Below are positions 6,516 through 13,767 of a DNA stretch of 14,278 nucleotides, one piece after another; position 1 is the stretch's first letter; every line of letters starts with the position of its first letter. Both the position numbers and the translations under genes were made by a program. The notes beneath the pieces are model-generated. The model saw only the letters and a list, made by a program, of their open reading frames with translations, had not been told where the DNA came from and made no database searches. The DNA lies in NCBI GenBank assembly GCA_002338615.1, contig DDIS01000100.1, forward strand, positions 1-14,278, in the 5' to 3' direction. The DNA comes from Proteobacteria bacterium UBA1844 (GTDB taxonomy: Bacteria; Pseudomonadota; Gammaproteobacteria; Steroidobacterales; Woeseiaceae).

Positions 6516-7964
6516 TTGATCGCATACCCCTTCATACGCTTTATGTTGGGCCTGATCGCGCTCGGGGTCGCGATATTGATGGCGGTGCCTTGTTTCGTTG
6601 CCTGGGAACTGGATTCACCTGACAAGCAGGCGTTCCTTATCAGTGAGGGCGTGGTCCTGACATTTTCGTTCGCACTCATCTATGCCAATCGCCGAGCCGA
6701 GCGCAAGTTGAACGTACGCGAAGTATTCATTCTCACGGCTGCTTCCTGGCTGACGGTGTGCGCACTTGGCGCGATGCCGTTCGTGCTCTCGCACACGGTG
6801 AGCACGGTTACGGACGCGGTCTTCGAAAGCGTCTCTGCAGTGACCACCACCGGGGCGACCGTGCTCGGTCAGCTGGATTCGCTACCGAAAGACATCCTGC
6901 TCTGGCGTTCCATGATGCAGTGGATCGGCGGGCTCGGTATCGTTGCATTCGGCGCGGCCGTACTGCCGTTCCTGCGCATCGGCGGCATGCGCCTTTTTCG
7001 TGCCGAATCATCTGACTTTTCCGAGAAAGCGCTGCCACATACGCGTAATTTCCTGCTGCGGCTGTTGCTGGTTTACCTCATCATCTCACTGGCCTGCACG
7101 ATCGCCTTCGCAGTCGGCGGCATGTCGATTTTCGACGCCATCAATCATGCAATGACTACTGTTTCGACGGGTGGCTTTTCGACCCACGATGAGTCGATCG
7201 GCTTTTTCAATTCTGCAGTTATCGACACGGTCGCCATCTTCTTCATGCTGGTGGCATCGATCCCGTTCGTGCTCTACCTCCCGCTACTGGCCGGGCGCGT
7301 CCGGATGCTGCGCTCCGACAGCCAGGTCAGGAGCATGCTGGGCGCCTACCTGAGTGTCACTGTGCTGCTGGTCATATGGCTGACGGTGAACAACAACACC
7401 GGGTTCACCGCGGCCTTTCGCGAAGCCGCTTTCAGTGTGGTCTCGATTGGCACGACGACAGGTTACGTCACCGCCGACTATGCCGAATGGGGTCATTTCG
7501 GCATCGTGGTGATGTTTTTCCTGACCTTCGTTGGCGGTTGTACCGGCTCGACGGCGGGCGGCATCAAGATCCTGCGCTTCAAAGTGGCGTTCATCATGTT
7601 GCGTGAAACCATCCTGCGCCTGCTGCACCCGAACGCAATTTTCTCACGGACCATCGATGGCAAGCCGATCTCGGACGATACACTGGCATCGGTCATGGCA
7701 TTCGCACTGGCGTTTGCCTGTACGGTTGGCGCGACGGCGATACTGCTTGCCGCAGCCGGAAACGATTTCATGACCAGCTTTAGCGCAGCTGCAACAGCAA
7801 CGGCGAATGTTGGCCCGGGGCTTGGTGACATCGTGGGGCCGACATCAAATTTCGCCGCAATCAGTGCCGCCTCGAAGTGGATTCTTTGCGTCGCAATGCT
7901 GCTCGGGCGTCTGGAGATTTTTACGCTGCTGGTTCTTGTTACACCGCATTTCTGGAGAAATTGA
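6516..7964 (+). CDS. trkH: Trk potassium uptake channel subunit TrkH
   Basis: A 482-residue polytopic inner-membrane protein of the TrkH/TrkG/KtrB superfamily that conducts K+ into the cell, normally gated by the cytosolic NAD(H)-binding protein TrkA. The four pore loops are visible: SAVTTTGATVL at 107-117, TTVSTGGFSTHD at 214-225, SIGTTTGYVTADY at 310-322 and TATANVGPGLG at 427-437. WRSMMQWIGGLGI at 130-142 and the GCTGSTAGGIKILR segment at 341-354 are also family marks. Length equals that of Escherichia coli TrkH (about 483). The first possible start is TTG at 6516, which gives the normal N-terminus; ATG 6543 would cut nine residues. No clear Shine-Dalgarno is seen. It diverges from the antitoxin gene. 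No trkA is in the window, so its partner is presumably encoded elsewhere. Confidence 0.95.
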   Translation: MIAYPFIRFMLGLIALGVAILMAVPCFVAWELDSPDKQAFLISEGVVLTFSFALIYANRRAERKLNVREVFILTAASWLTVCALGAMPFVLSHTVSTVTDAVFESVSAVTTTGATVLGQLDSLPKDILLWRSMMQWIGGLGIVAFGAAVLPFLRIGGMRLFRAESSDFSEKALPHTRNFLLRLLLVYLIISLACTIAFAVGGMSIFDAINHAMTTVSTGGFSTHDESIGFFNSAVIDTVAIFFMLVASIPFVLYLPLLAGRVRMLRSDSQVRSMLGAYLSVTVLLVIWLTVNNNTGFTAAFREAAFSVVSIGTTTGYVTADYAEWGHFGIVVMFFLTFVGGCTGSTAGGIKILRFKVAFIMLRETILRLLHPNAIFSRTIDGKPISDDTLASVMAFALAFACTVGATAILLAAAGNDFMTSFSAAATATANVGPGLGDIVGPTSNFAAISAASKWILCVAMLLGRLEIFTLLVLVTPHFWRN

Positions 7965-7999
7965 CGCGCGGCGAGGCACCGGAAGTACAGCGGACAAAC

Positions 8000-8036
8000 A
8001 GGTTTGTTGACCAAACCTTGATGTGCAGTTTGCTAT
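8000..8036 (+). promoter_or_regulatory. Inverted repeat overlapping a possible promoter of the LRR gene
   Basis: A perfect 7-base inverted repeat, AGGTTTG at 8000-8006 and CAAACCT at 8012-8018, encloses TTGAC, which is also most of a -35 candidate TTGACC at 8007-8012. A poor -10 (TGCTAT, 8031-8036) follows at 18 bases. There is no T-run, so it does not look like a trkH terminator. An operator for the downstream LRR gene is a reasonable but unproved reading. Confidence 0.3.
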
Positions 8037-8151
8037 CGTGTGGCGGCCGGAGTTTTGAAAGATAGTCGGCAGACCAACGCAATGGATCTGCCTGCAAGTA
8101 GAGCTGGAGACAAAATTGAGAGACAGGAACTCGAACGAGGATAGTGCGCGC

Positions 8152-9168
8152 ATGACTAATTTGCTCGACTTGCCGCCGCCCGGGCCGGGCAAAAATCGCT
8201 CGATCGCCAAACTTGCGATTTTCCTGGTGCTGGCGGCCGCAGTACTGCTGCTGTTTATTAGCCTGTATCCGAAGCAGCTGGATGTTTACATGTCGATAGC
8301 CGACATTCCGGTTGCAGATCCGGCATTGCGCACCTGTATCACCGACACCGGTGCAGCACATGACTGGACAGACGCCGGTCAATTTACCAGCCTTCGTTGC
8401 AACAATCCTTCAGGCAACGGCATTGTATCGCTCAATGGCATCGAGCACCTGGTTTCGATGCGTGACTTGAATCTATCTTTCAACAATATATCGGACGCCG
8501 GTCCATTGGCGACGATGTCACACCTCGTAAACCTTGATCTGAGTCACAACGAATTGCGCGATGTGCCGGTTTTCGAGGCGGCGCCAGGTCTCAAACACAT
8601 CGAACTCAACTACAACGAACTGGATTCGATGGACTGGCTGGAACGGCAGGGCTTCCCGGTGCTGGAGTCTGTTTCCGTTGCGCACAATCGCGTAACAAGT
8701 ATCGGCCAGGTTCGAGGTGTGCCCGAGCTGCGTGAACTGAATCTGCGCGATAACCAGATAGAGGACCTGGCAAGCGTATTCCTGCGCGAAAAACTGAACG
8801 TCCTTGATGTGGGTGGCAACCAGCTTACATCGCTTGACGGAATAGCGGCGCTTGCACATCTGAAACGGCTGTTTTTGGATCGCAATAACATCACAACGCT
8901 CGCCAGCCTTGCTGAACTCAAGGATCTTGAATATCTCGACGCCAGCTATAATGTGCTCGAGAACACGGCAGGCTTGCACGAACTCGACCGCTTGCGGCGC
9001 TTGAATTTGCGAAATACGGGTACCGTGAATCTCCGCGACATATTGACGCTCGGCGATATTGAAGTGCTGGATATTGCCGGGAATCCGGCTTTGTCCTGTG
9101 CGGAACTTGACGAGGCCGTACAGGTGTTCGGCGAACGTGCGATACACACGGACGGGGTTTGCAAGTAA
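8152..9168 (+). CDS. Membrane-anchored leucine-rich-repeat protein
   Basis: A 338-residue protein with a basic, proline-rich N-terminus, one hydrophobic segment at about 20-38 (IAKLAIFLVLAAAVLLLF) and then a long domain that should face the periplasm. That domain has about ten leucine-rich repeats of 20-24 residues from about 95 to 312 (repeated LxxLxLxxNxI pattern, e.g. LRELNLRDNQIEDL at 193-206), resembling SDS22/internalin-type repeats. Capping cysteine pairs are likely: C62 and C83 before the repeats, C316 and C337 after them. Such domains bind proteins, but the partner is unknown. The ATG at 8152 has GAGG 11 bases ahead. A TTG at 8116 with GGAG six bases ahead is an alternative, but the extra stretch uses AGA and AGG arginine codons, rare in this DNA. 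It is alone between trkH and a convergent sensor kinase. Confidence 0.8.
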   Translation: MTNLLDLPPPGPGKNRSIAKLAIFLVLAAAVLLLFISLYPKQLDVYMSIADIPVADPALRTCITDTGAAHDWTDAGQFTSLRCNNPSGNGIVSLNGIEHLVSMRDLNLSFNNISDAGPLATMSHLVNLDLSHNELRDVPVFEAAPGLKHIELNYNELDSMDWLERQGFPVLESVSVAHNRVTSIGQVRGVPELRELNLRDNQIEDLASVFLREKLNVLDVGGNQLTSLDGIAALAHLKRLFLDRNNITTLASLAELKDLEYLDASYNVLENTAGLHELDRLRRLNLRNTGTVNLRDILTLGDIEVLDIAGNPALSCAELDEAVQVFGERAIHTDGVCK

Positions 9169-9479
9169 TGGGGTTTCCGAGTATTCAAGGGTTAGCCGAT
9201 TGCAATGACCCGGCAATACAAGGGTTTGGCAATAGCAGCGCGCGAGACCGCCGCGTACGCTTCTGCAATGTCTCGTCACATCCGGGACAAAGCCTGAACG
9301 CCGGACCTCCGGCGGGGGAAGGGGGAGCAGAGGCCCGGCGTCCTGCATCATTTCCGCATAAGCATGTCCTTGTTCTGATCCGTGCATCAACCATAGCGCG
9401 CAGACTCACAAGCCGTCGTTAACGCATTGTCAAGACAAGGTTAAATGCTGACTGTTTTCCGGACCGCACAGCTGGGTCG
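9169..9479. other. Gene-free intergenic region between convergent LRR and kinase genes
   Basis: 311 bases with no convincing gene; two short open frames cross it but lack start signals and show biased low-complexity composition. Its left part has GCAAT four times within 68 bases (starting 9202, 9213, 9229, 9265), a palindrome ATTGCAAT at 9199-9206 and two copies of CAAGGGTT (9186, 9219). A long hairpin lies at 9298-9341 and a small inverted repeat TTGTC-AA-GACAA at 9427-9438. No typical terminator with a T-run is visible for either gene. Confidence 0.6.
9298..9341. repeat. Long imperfect inverted repeat with G-rich loop
   Basis: Arms of 11 bases, ACGCCGGACCT (9298-9308) and AGGCCCGGCGT (9331-9341), pair with a single mismatch. 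The 22-base loop contains two runs of five G separated by AA. It lies between convergent genes and could act as a bidirectional RNA 3' end, but neither side has a run of T. Confidence 0.6.
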
Positions 9480-10802
9480 TCAGGACATGTTGTCGCTGCT
9501 CGTGTTCGAGGGGATCTTCTGGTCGATATTGAACCAGACTGTGAAGCGCGAACCCTGGCCCGGCGTACTGTCCACGCGGACTGTCCAGCCGTAACGTTCG
9601 CAGATTCTTTGCACGATGGACAGGCCCAGCCCCGCACCGTCACCGGTATTGCCACGGACGTGACGTTCAAACAATTGTGACTGGTCCGGCACGTCGATAC
9701 CGACGCCGGTGTCGATCACAGAGATCGTATCCACAGCAATCGTGATCGTCACCGTGCCCTTGCGCGTGTAACGAAATGCATTGCGAACCAGGTTTGCAAT
9801 GAGGACACTGATTACGCGCGTTGGCGCCGTGACCCGGGTGTCGTGGGTCTCGACGATGTCCACCGTCACGTCCTTGTCTCCAAGCCATACGCGCTGCTGT
9901 TCGACAACATCCGCAACGATCGGTGCAAGCTCAACGGCGCTTACCTGCGTATTGATTCCAGAGTCCACCTGCGCGAGCACCAGGAAAGTATCAACCAGTT
10001 CGGACATTTCCCGCGTTGCCCGCTGGATCCGCGCAACCCGTGCCAGGTCCGTGGCGGCCAGGCTTGACCTGCCCGCCAGCATCTCTGCTGCGAGACTTAT
10101 ATTGGTCAAAGGCGTACGGAGTTCGTGACTTACGTTGCCGGAGAACTCCTTCTCACGCTGCAACAGTGCTCGCAGCTCCTCGTGATAGTGTTTTAGCTGG
10201 CCAGCGAGCATGCCGATTTCATCGTCCCGATATTCGGACAGGTCCAGCGATGAATCAGGGTGCTCTTTTAGCGAATTGATGGCATTTGCCAGCTTGAACA
10301 CAGGCCGGCTGAGACGCCGCCCGAGGTACCAGCCGATCGCGAGCGCGAGCAGCAGCCCGGCAATCGAACTCGCCCAGACGAGCCGGATAAAACTCCGGTC
10401 GTGATCGCGCATGCTGGATTCATCGTATTGCACGGTGTATCGAACACCGTCAATCTCATCAACGAGCACCCGGTAATTGCGGCCGGCGCGGGTGATCGTT
10501 GAACTGCCGGGCGGCAAGTGACGCAAGTACGGCGGCACCTCGCTGGGGTGATCCAGGGGCGTGACATGAATAATCGTAGTACGCGAGTTGAAGTTACCCA
10601 GTGCGCGTGCGGTTTCGACCTGATTGCGATAGTGAGCCAGTTCCTCGCGCAGGGTATCGTCGATCAGACGCGATTCGACCGAATCCAGGATAAAGGTGAG
10701 GCTGAGGCCAAGGCCGATCGTGAGGGTCGCGCCGAAAACAAGAAATGCGAGCGTAATTCTGCGACCCAGTCGCCCCGACGCTTGCGCTCTAGCTGTCGGC
10801 AT
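9480..10802 (-). CDS. Two-component sensor histidine kinase
   Basis: A 440-residue inner-membrane kinase that should phosphorylate the adjacent regulator. Domains in order: TM1 about 16-38, a periplasmic sensor of about 100 residues (40-138) with the LPPG and AGRNYRVLVDEIDG segments, TM2 about 141-160, HAMP about 161-214, the dimerisation H-box EFSGNVSHELRTPLTN at 219-234 with phospho-accepting H226, and the ATPase domain with N-box NLVRNAFRYT at 337-346, G1 box DTGVGI at 364-369 and G2 box GAGLGLSI at 389-396. All catalytic boxes look intact. ATG 10802 overlaps the end of the regulator gene by 14 bases, with GGAT ahead; an open frame to 10826 offers slightly longer alternatives. The signal is unknown; the nearby Do protease suggests envelope stress. 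Confidence 0.92.
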   Translation of the reverse strand: MPTARAQASGRLGRRITLAFLVFGATLTIGLGLSLTFILDSVESRLIDDTLREELAHYRNQVETARALGNFNSRTTIIHVTPLDHPSEVPPYLRHLPPGSSTITRAGRNYRVLVDEIDGVRYTVQYDESSMRDHDRSFIRLVWASSIAGLLLALAIGWYLGRRLSRPVFKLANAINSLKEHPDSSLDLSEYRDDEIGMLAGQLKHYHEELRALLQREKEFSGNVSHELRTPLTNISLAAEMLAGRSSLAATDLARVARIQRATREMSELVDTFLVLAQVDSGINTQVSAVELAPIVADVVEQQRVWLGDKDVTVDIVETHDTRVTAPTRVISVLIANLVRNAFRYTRKGTVTITIAVDTISVIDTGVGIDVPDQSQLFERHVRGNTGDGAGLGLSIVQRICERYGWTVRVDSTPGQGSRFTVWFNIDQKIPSNTSSDNMS

Positions 10803-11472
10803 GTTGATCCGTAAACCGGTAACCAAAACCTCGCACGGTGTGAATCAACGACTGGGAAAAGGGTTTGTCGACCGCATTGCGCAGGTTCGAGAGGTGCGTT
10901 CTGAGTGCGTCACTGTCGGGCGGATCATCCTGCCACACGGCATGCTCGAGTTCCTCGCGCTTGATCAGCCGATGCGGGTGTTGCATGAAATAGGTGAGCA
11001 ATTTGAACGCCATCGGATTCAGGTCGATATGGTGCCCGTCACGTGTAACCTCGTGTGCGTCGAGATCGAGTGTCAGGTCGCTCACCTTGAGTTGTTTGGT
11101 GAACAGGCGCGTCGCGCGTTCCGAGAGAACCTTGACCCGCGCCGCGAGTTCCTGCAATGCGAAGGGTTTCACGAGATAGTCATCAGCACCGGCAGCAAAG
11201 CCCTCCAGTTTGTTGTGCAAGGAATCGCGTGCCGTCAGCATCAATACAGGGGTTGGATTTCGCGCGTCGTCGCGCAAGCGGCGGCACAGATCGACGCCGT
11301 CGATACCGGGTAAGCCGAGGTCAAGAATGATGACGTCATAGCTGTTGCTTACCGCGAGATGCAAGCCCGTAATGCCATCACTTGCGGCATCCATTTCGTA
11401 ACCTTGCTCCTCGAGAAAATCGTAAATACTCGCGGCAATATCCTGATGGTCTTCAACTAACAAAACACGCAT
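10789..11472 (-). CDS. OmpR/PhoB-family response regulator
   Basis: A 227-residue DNA-binding regulator. The receiver domain (1-about 118) has the acidic pair E7/D8, phospho-acceptor D51 (IILDLGLPG at 48-56), T80 and K102 (VKPF at 101-104). The C-terminal winged helix (about 125-222) shows the family's DALRTHLSNLRNAV recognition region at 188-201 and ends HTVRGFGYRF. It should be phosphorylated by the overlapping downstream kinase and act on promoters at direct or inverted repeats. ATG 11472 begins the normal MRVLLVEDH opening; the frame stays open to 11610, but that part crosses two strong inverted repeats and looks non-coding. GAG lies five bases ahead of ATG. It follows the protease gene by 162 bases on the same strand. 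Confidence 0.95.
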   Translation of the reverse strand: MRVLLVEDHQDIAASIYDFLEEQGYEMDAASDGITGLHLAVSNSYDVIILDLGLPGIDGVDLCRRLRDDARNPTPVLMLTARDSLHNKLEGFAAGADDYLVKPFALQELAARVKVLSERATRLFTKQLKVSDLTLDLDAHEVTRDGHHIDLNPMAFKLLTYFMQHPHRLIKREELEHAVWQDDPPDSDALRTHLSNLRNAVDKPFSQSLIHTVRGFGYRFTDQHADS

Positions 11473-11538
11473 GGTAACTCGTTGTGCGATGGGGGTGATT
11501 GTGTCGGGCTGCATCTTGGCATCCGCAGATCCCCGGAC

Positions 11539-11568
11539 AGTATCCGATGTTTGCACGGGCCGTGCAAA
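11539..11568 (-). promoter_or_regulatory. Possible regulator promoter with 19-base palindromic operator
   Basis: The palindrome TTTGCACGGGCCGTGCAAA at 11550-11568 has perfect 9-base arms around one central base. On the minus strand its first arm contains TTGCAC (11567-11562), followed after 17 bases by GATACT (11544-11539), a fair -10 match. Transcription would start near 11532, leaving a leader of about 60 bases before the regulator ATG at 11472. The palindrome would then cover the -35 and spacer, as expected of a repressor or autoregulation site. As RNA it would also form a tight hairpin, without a T-run. Confidence 0.4.
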
Positions 11569-11569
11569 G

Positions 11570-11606
11570 GCGGGCCGGGGCATGCCTATTGGATAGCCCG
11601 GCCCGC
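11570..11606. repeat. Perfect 10-base inverted repeat downstream of the protease gene
   Basis: GCGGGCCGGG at 11570-11579 and CCCGGCCCGC at 11597-11606 pair perfectly around a 17-base loop. It sits 28 bases after the protease stop and one base from the palindrome at 11550-11568. In the protease transcript it would be a very stable hairpin. No T-run follows, so it is more likely a Rho-independent-like attenuator without a classic tail, an mRNA 3' stabiliser, or a protein site than a standard terminator. Confidence 0.6.
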
Positions 11607-11634
11607 GCATCAGCGTTTGGAACGACGTCTTGGA

Positions 11635-13131
11635 TCAGGCCACCGCGAGACTGATATAACGTCGCGAATCGCCCCGCGTAACCAGTATAGCGACACTGTC
11701 TTTCTGGTCATTTTGTGCCTCCCTGATCGCAGTTTTCACGTCATTACCCGTATGCACAGCCTGCTGGTTGACCCGTTCGATCACATCACCGCGCCGCAGG
11801 CCTTTTTCCGCCGCGTTGCTGCCGGGCGATACGCTGACTATGACCACGCCCTCTATAGAGGAGTCGAGCCCCAGTGCCCGGCGGCTGTCCGCATCAAGTG
11901 GCGCGAATTCGAGACCAAGTTCGTCACCCGCAGCGTCGGTAGACGCAAACGCGACATCGTCTTCCGCGGGCGTAATCTGAACCTTCAGGCGTTTGGCTTT
12001 GCCGCTACGCATGACCTCGACGTTCGCCTTGTGGTCCAGGTCAGCGAGTGCAACCAGCCGGCTCAGCGACTTCGCATCTGTCACCGGCATGCCATCAAAC
12101 TTCAGGATGACATCGCCCGTCTGGATACCGCCCAGCGCTGCGGGGCTCGCATCGACCACATCCGCGACGAGCGCCCCGTCTGTGTCTGGCAGGTTGAGAC
12201 TCGCCGCCAGTTCCTCGTCGAGATTCTGGATTTGCACACCGAGCCAGCCGTGCGTTACATGACCTGAACTCTTCAGTTCCTCGATGATGTTCACCGCGTC
12301 CGCCGACGGGATGGCGAAGCCGAGTCCAACGTTGCCACCATTCGGCGAATAGATTGCAGTATTGATGCCGATGACACGACCTTCGGTATCGAATATCGGG
12401 CCGCCCGAGTTGCCGCTATTAATCGGCGCATCAATTTGCAGAAAGTCAACGTAGGAGCCCGATTGCAGATCACGCCCGCGTGCCGAAATAATGCCCGCGG
12501 TCGCACTGCCGCCGAAACCGAACGGATTGCCGATAGCCACGACCCAGTTGCCAACCTCAGCCTTGTCCGAATCACCAAATTGAACAAAGGGCAGGGGTTG
12601 ATCGGCATCGATCTTGAGCAATGCGAGATCGGTTTTCTTGTCGGTTCCGACCAAGGTTGCGGGATGAGTACTACCATCTTCAAAAATGACGCTTATCTTG
12701 TCCGCATCTTCAATCACGTGGTTGTTCGTTACGATGTAGCCATCCGGCGCAATGATAAAGCCGCTGCCCTGGCCCATTACTCTTGGCGCGGCGCCGCCTT
12801 GACCGCCGTCAGCGCGTGGCATGCCGAAAAATCGGTAAAAGAAGTCATCGGGCGCGCCGAACGGCGCAGGCATCTGCTGCATCCGTGTCTGCATGACACG
12901 TTTTTCCACGCCGATACTAACGACTGCCGGTTTGACCGTGCGGATAAGGTCCGTCAGGTTCGGTGCTTTGATGTCGTACTCGACCGCAGGTTCAACTGAC
13001 AGCGGCGAATCTGTTTTGGCCTCGGCGCTATGCAAGATAGCGAACGGGGCGCCGACAACCAGCGCCGCGACCAGCACCGCTGCGTAGCGCCAGGGTCCCA
13101 ATGGATTGTGTTTCGAAATAGGCTTGCTCAT
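11635..13131 (-). CDS. Do-family periplasmic serine protease (DegP/DegQ/MucD type)
   Basis: A 498-residue HtrA-family protease/chaperone that degrades or refolds damaged envelope proteins. A signal peptide occupies about 1-38 (basic start, hydrophobic 17-33, likely cut after SAEA). The trypsin-like domain has the full triad: H138 in TNNHVI, D168 in TDLALLK and S242 in GNSGGP. Two PDZ domains follow, about 295-387 (starting GWLGVQIQ) and about 403-495. The LA loop between 77 and 120 is rich in Met, Pro, Phe and Gly, as in DegP/DegQ. ATG 13131 has AGGAG at optimal spacing. It is the first of three co-directional genes, followed by a response regulator and kinase, unlike mucD in the algU-mucABC cluster of Pseudomonas. 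DegP, DegQ or MucD cannot be told apart here. Confidence 0.95.
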   Translation of the reverse strand: MSKPISKHNPLGPWRYAAVLVAALVVGAPFAILHSAEAKTDSPLSVEPAVEYDIKAPNLTDLIRTVKPAVVSIGVEKRVMQTRMQQMPAPFGAPDDFFYRFFGMPRADGGQGGAAPRVMGQGSGFIIAPDGYIVTNNHVIEDADKISVIFEDGSTHPATLVGTDKKTDLALLKIDADQPLPFVQFGDSDKAEVGNWVVAIGNPFGFGGSATAGIISARGRDLQSGSYVDFLQIDAPINSGNSGGPIFDTEGRVIGINTAIYSPNGGNVGLGFAIPSADAVNIIEELKSSGHVTHGWLGVQIQNLDEELAASLNLPDTDGALVADVVDASPAALGGIQTGDVILKFDGMPVTDAKSLSRLVALADLDHKANVEVMRSGKAKRLKVQITPAEDDVAFASTDAAGDELGLEFAPLDADSRRALGLDSSIEGVVIVSVSPGSNAAEKGLRRGDVIERVNQQAVHTGNDVKTAIREAQNDQKDSVAILVTRGDSRRYISLAVA

Positions 13132-13152
13132 GGTGTTCTCCTGCCAGTAATG

Positions 13153-13182
13153 CTCGACAGACTTTAGCCTCTGGCTGTCAAG
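13153..13182. promoter_or_regulatory. Inverted repeat upstream of the Do protease gene
   Basis: CTCGACAG (13153-13160) and CTGTCAAG (13175-13182) form an inverted repeat with seven of eight positions paired and a 14-base spacer, 21 bases before the protease ATG. On the minus strand the outer copy includes TTGACA (13181-13176), and TAAAGT follows too closely (nine bases) to be its -10. I see no clear heat-shock or envelope-stress sigma consensus. A regulator site is possible. Confidence 0.25.
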
Positions 13183-13260
13183 AAGCCGTTAAATGTGCGT
13201 TATTTTTTCATCAAGAGCCCGGCAAACGTGGCGCGACTTTTTATTCAGGGCACGTGGTTT

Positions 13261-13292
13261 TATACTCAATTGCAGATTGCAAAATTGCGGAG
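13261..13292 (+). promoter_or_regulatory. Candidate -10 and ribosome binding site of the GFA gene
   Basis: TATACT at 13261-13266 is a good -10 hexamer 34 bases ahead of the GFA start; the -35 region is only T-rich (around 13238-13244). GGAG at 13289-13292 lies seven bases before ATG 13300 and decides the start. Confidence 0.4.
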
Positions 13293-13299
13293 AAAGTTA

Positions 13300-13740
13300 A
13301 TGTCAGCAGCAGACAAGATTCGGCATACGGGCCATTGCTTTTGCGGTGCCGTTGAAGTCGAAGCAACTGGCGCGCCGTTTGCGATGGGCTATTGTCATTG
13401 CAAGGATTGCCGGGCATGGAGTGCGGGTCCGGTCAACGCCTTTACGCTGTGGCAGCCAGACGACGTCAAGGTAACGAAGGGCGCGGACAAACTTGTCAGC
13501 TATTCGTCAAATGGTTCGACCTTTCGGAAGTTTTGCGGTGATTGCGGCGGCAATGTGCTGTCTGACCACCCCGGCATGGAGTTTACGGACATCTTCGCGG
13601 CGCTATTGCCAACGCTTTCGTTCGAGCCGGCGCTGCACGTCAATTATGGTTCGAGCGTGTTGCGCATCAGGGACGGTTTGCCGAAGTTGAAAGATTTTCC
13701 CGCCGAGATGGGTGGATCCGGCGAGACCTTGCCGGAATAG
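13300..13740 (+). CDS. GFA/CENP-V-family zinc-binding protein
   Basis: A 146-residue cytosolic protein of the glutathione-dependent formaldehyde-activating (GFA) fold. The zinc-ligand pattern is complete: C13 and C15 in GHCFCGAV, C32, C34 and C37 in YCHCKDCRAW, and C79 and C82 in FCGDCGGN. The founding member was proposed to condense formaldehyde with glutathione, but most members have no proven reaction, so no substrate is assigned. The frame is open upstream to 13195, but ATG 13300 has GGAG seven bases ahead, a TATACT -10 falls inside the longer version, and the MSAADKIRHTGHCFCG start fits the family. It is a single gene, divergent from the protease and convergent with the pyrK-like gene 27 bases away. 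Confidence 0.92.
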   Translation: MSAADKIRHTGHCFCGAVEVEATGAPFAMGYCHCKDCRAWSAGPVNAFTLWQPDDVKVTKGADKLVSYSSNGSTFRKFCGDCGGNVLSDHPGMEFTDIFAALLPTLSFEPALHVNYGSSVLRIRDGLPKLKDFPAEMGGSGETLPE

Positions 13741-13767
13741 CGGGTTAGAGCAGGCCGCGCCGCGGTA

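Noticed and set aside
8518..9390. A 290-codon minus-strand open frame opposite the LRR gene.
   Set aside because: It mirrors the repetitive LRR sequence in reverse complement; no start signal and no recognisable domain.
9185..9409. A 74-codon minus-strand frame with CLCGN and CPGCDE, zinc-ribbon-like.
   Set aside because: No start signal, Arg/Pro-rich GC-driven composition, and it runs through the long hairpin; cysteine pairs here are likely chance.
11473..11610. A 46-residue N-terminal extension of the response regulator.
   Set aside because: The receiver domain begins normally at ATG 11472, and the extension crosses two perfect inverted repeats.
11482..12267. A 261-codon plus-strand frame opposite the protease C-terminus and the downstream gap.
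   Set aside because: Antisense shadow of the PDZ region, with no ribosome binding site or family features.
13195..13299. A GTG-started longer GFA protein.
   Set aside because: ATG 13300 has an ideal GGAG, and a good -10 hexamer lies within the extension.
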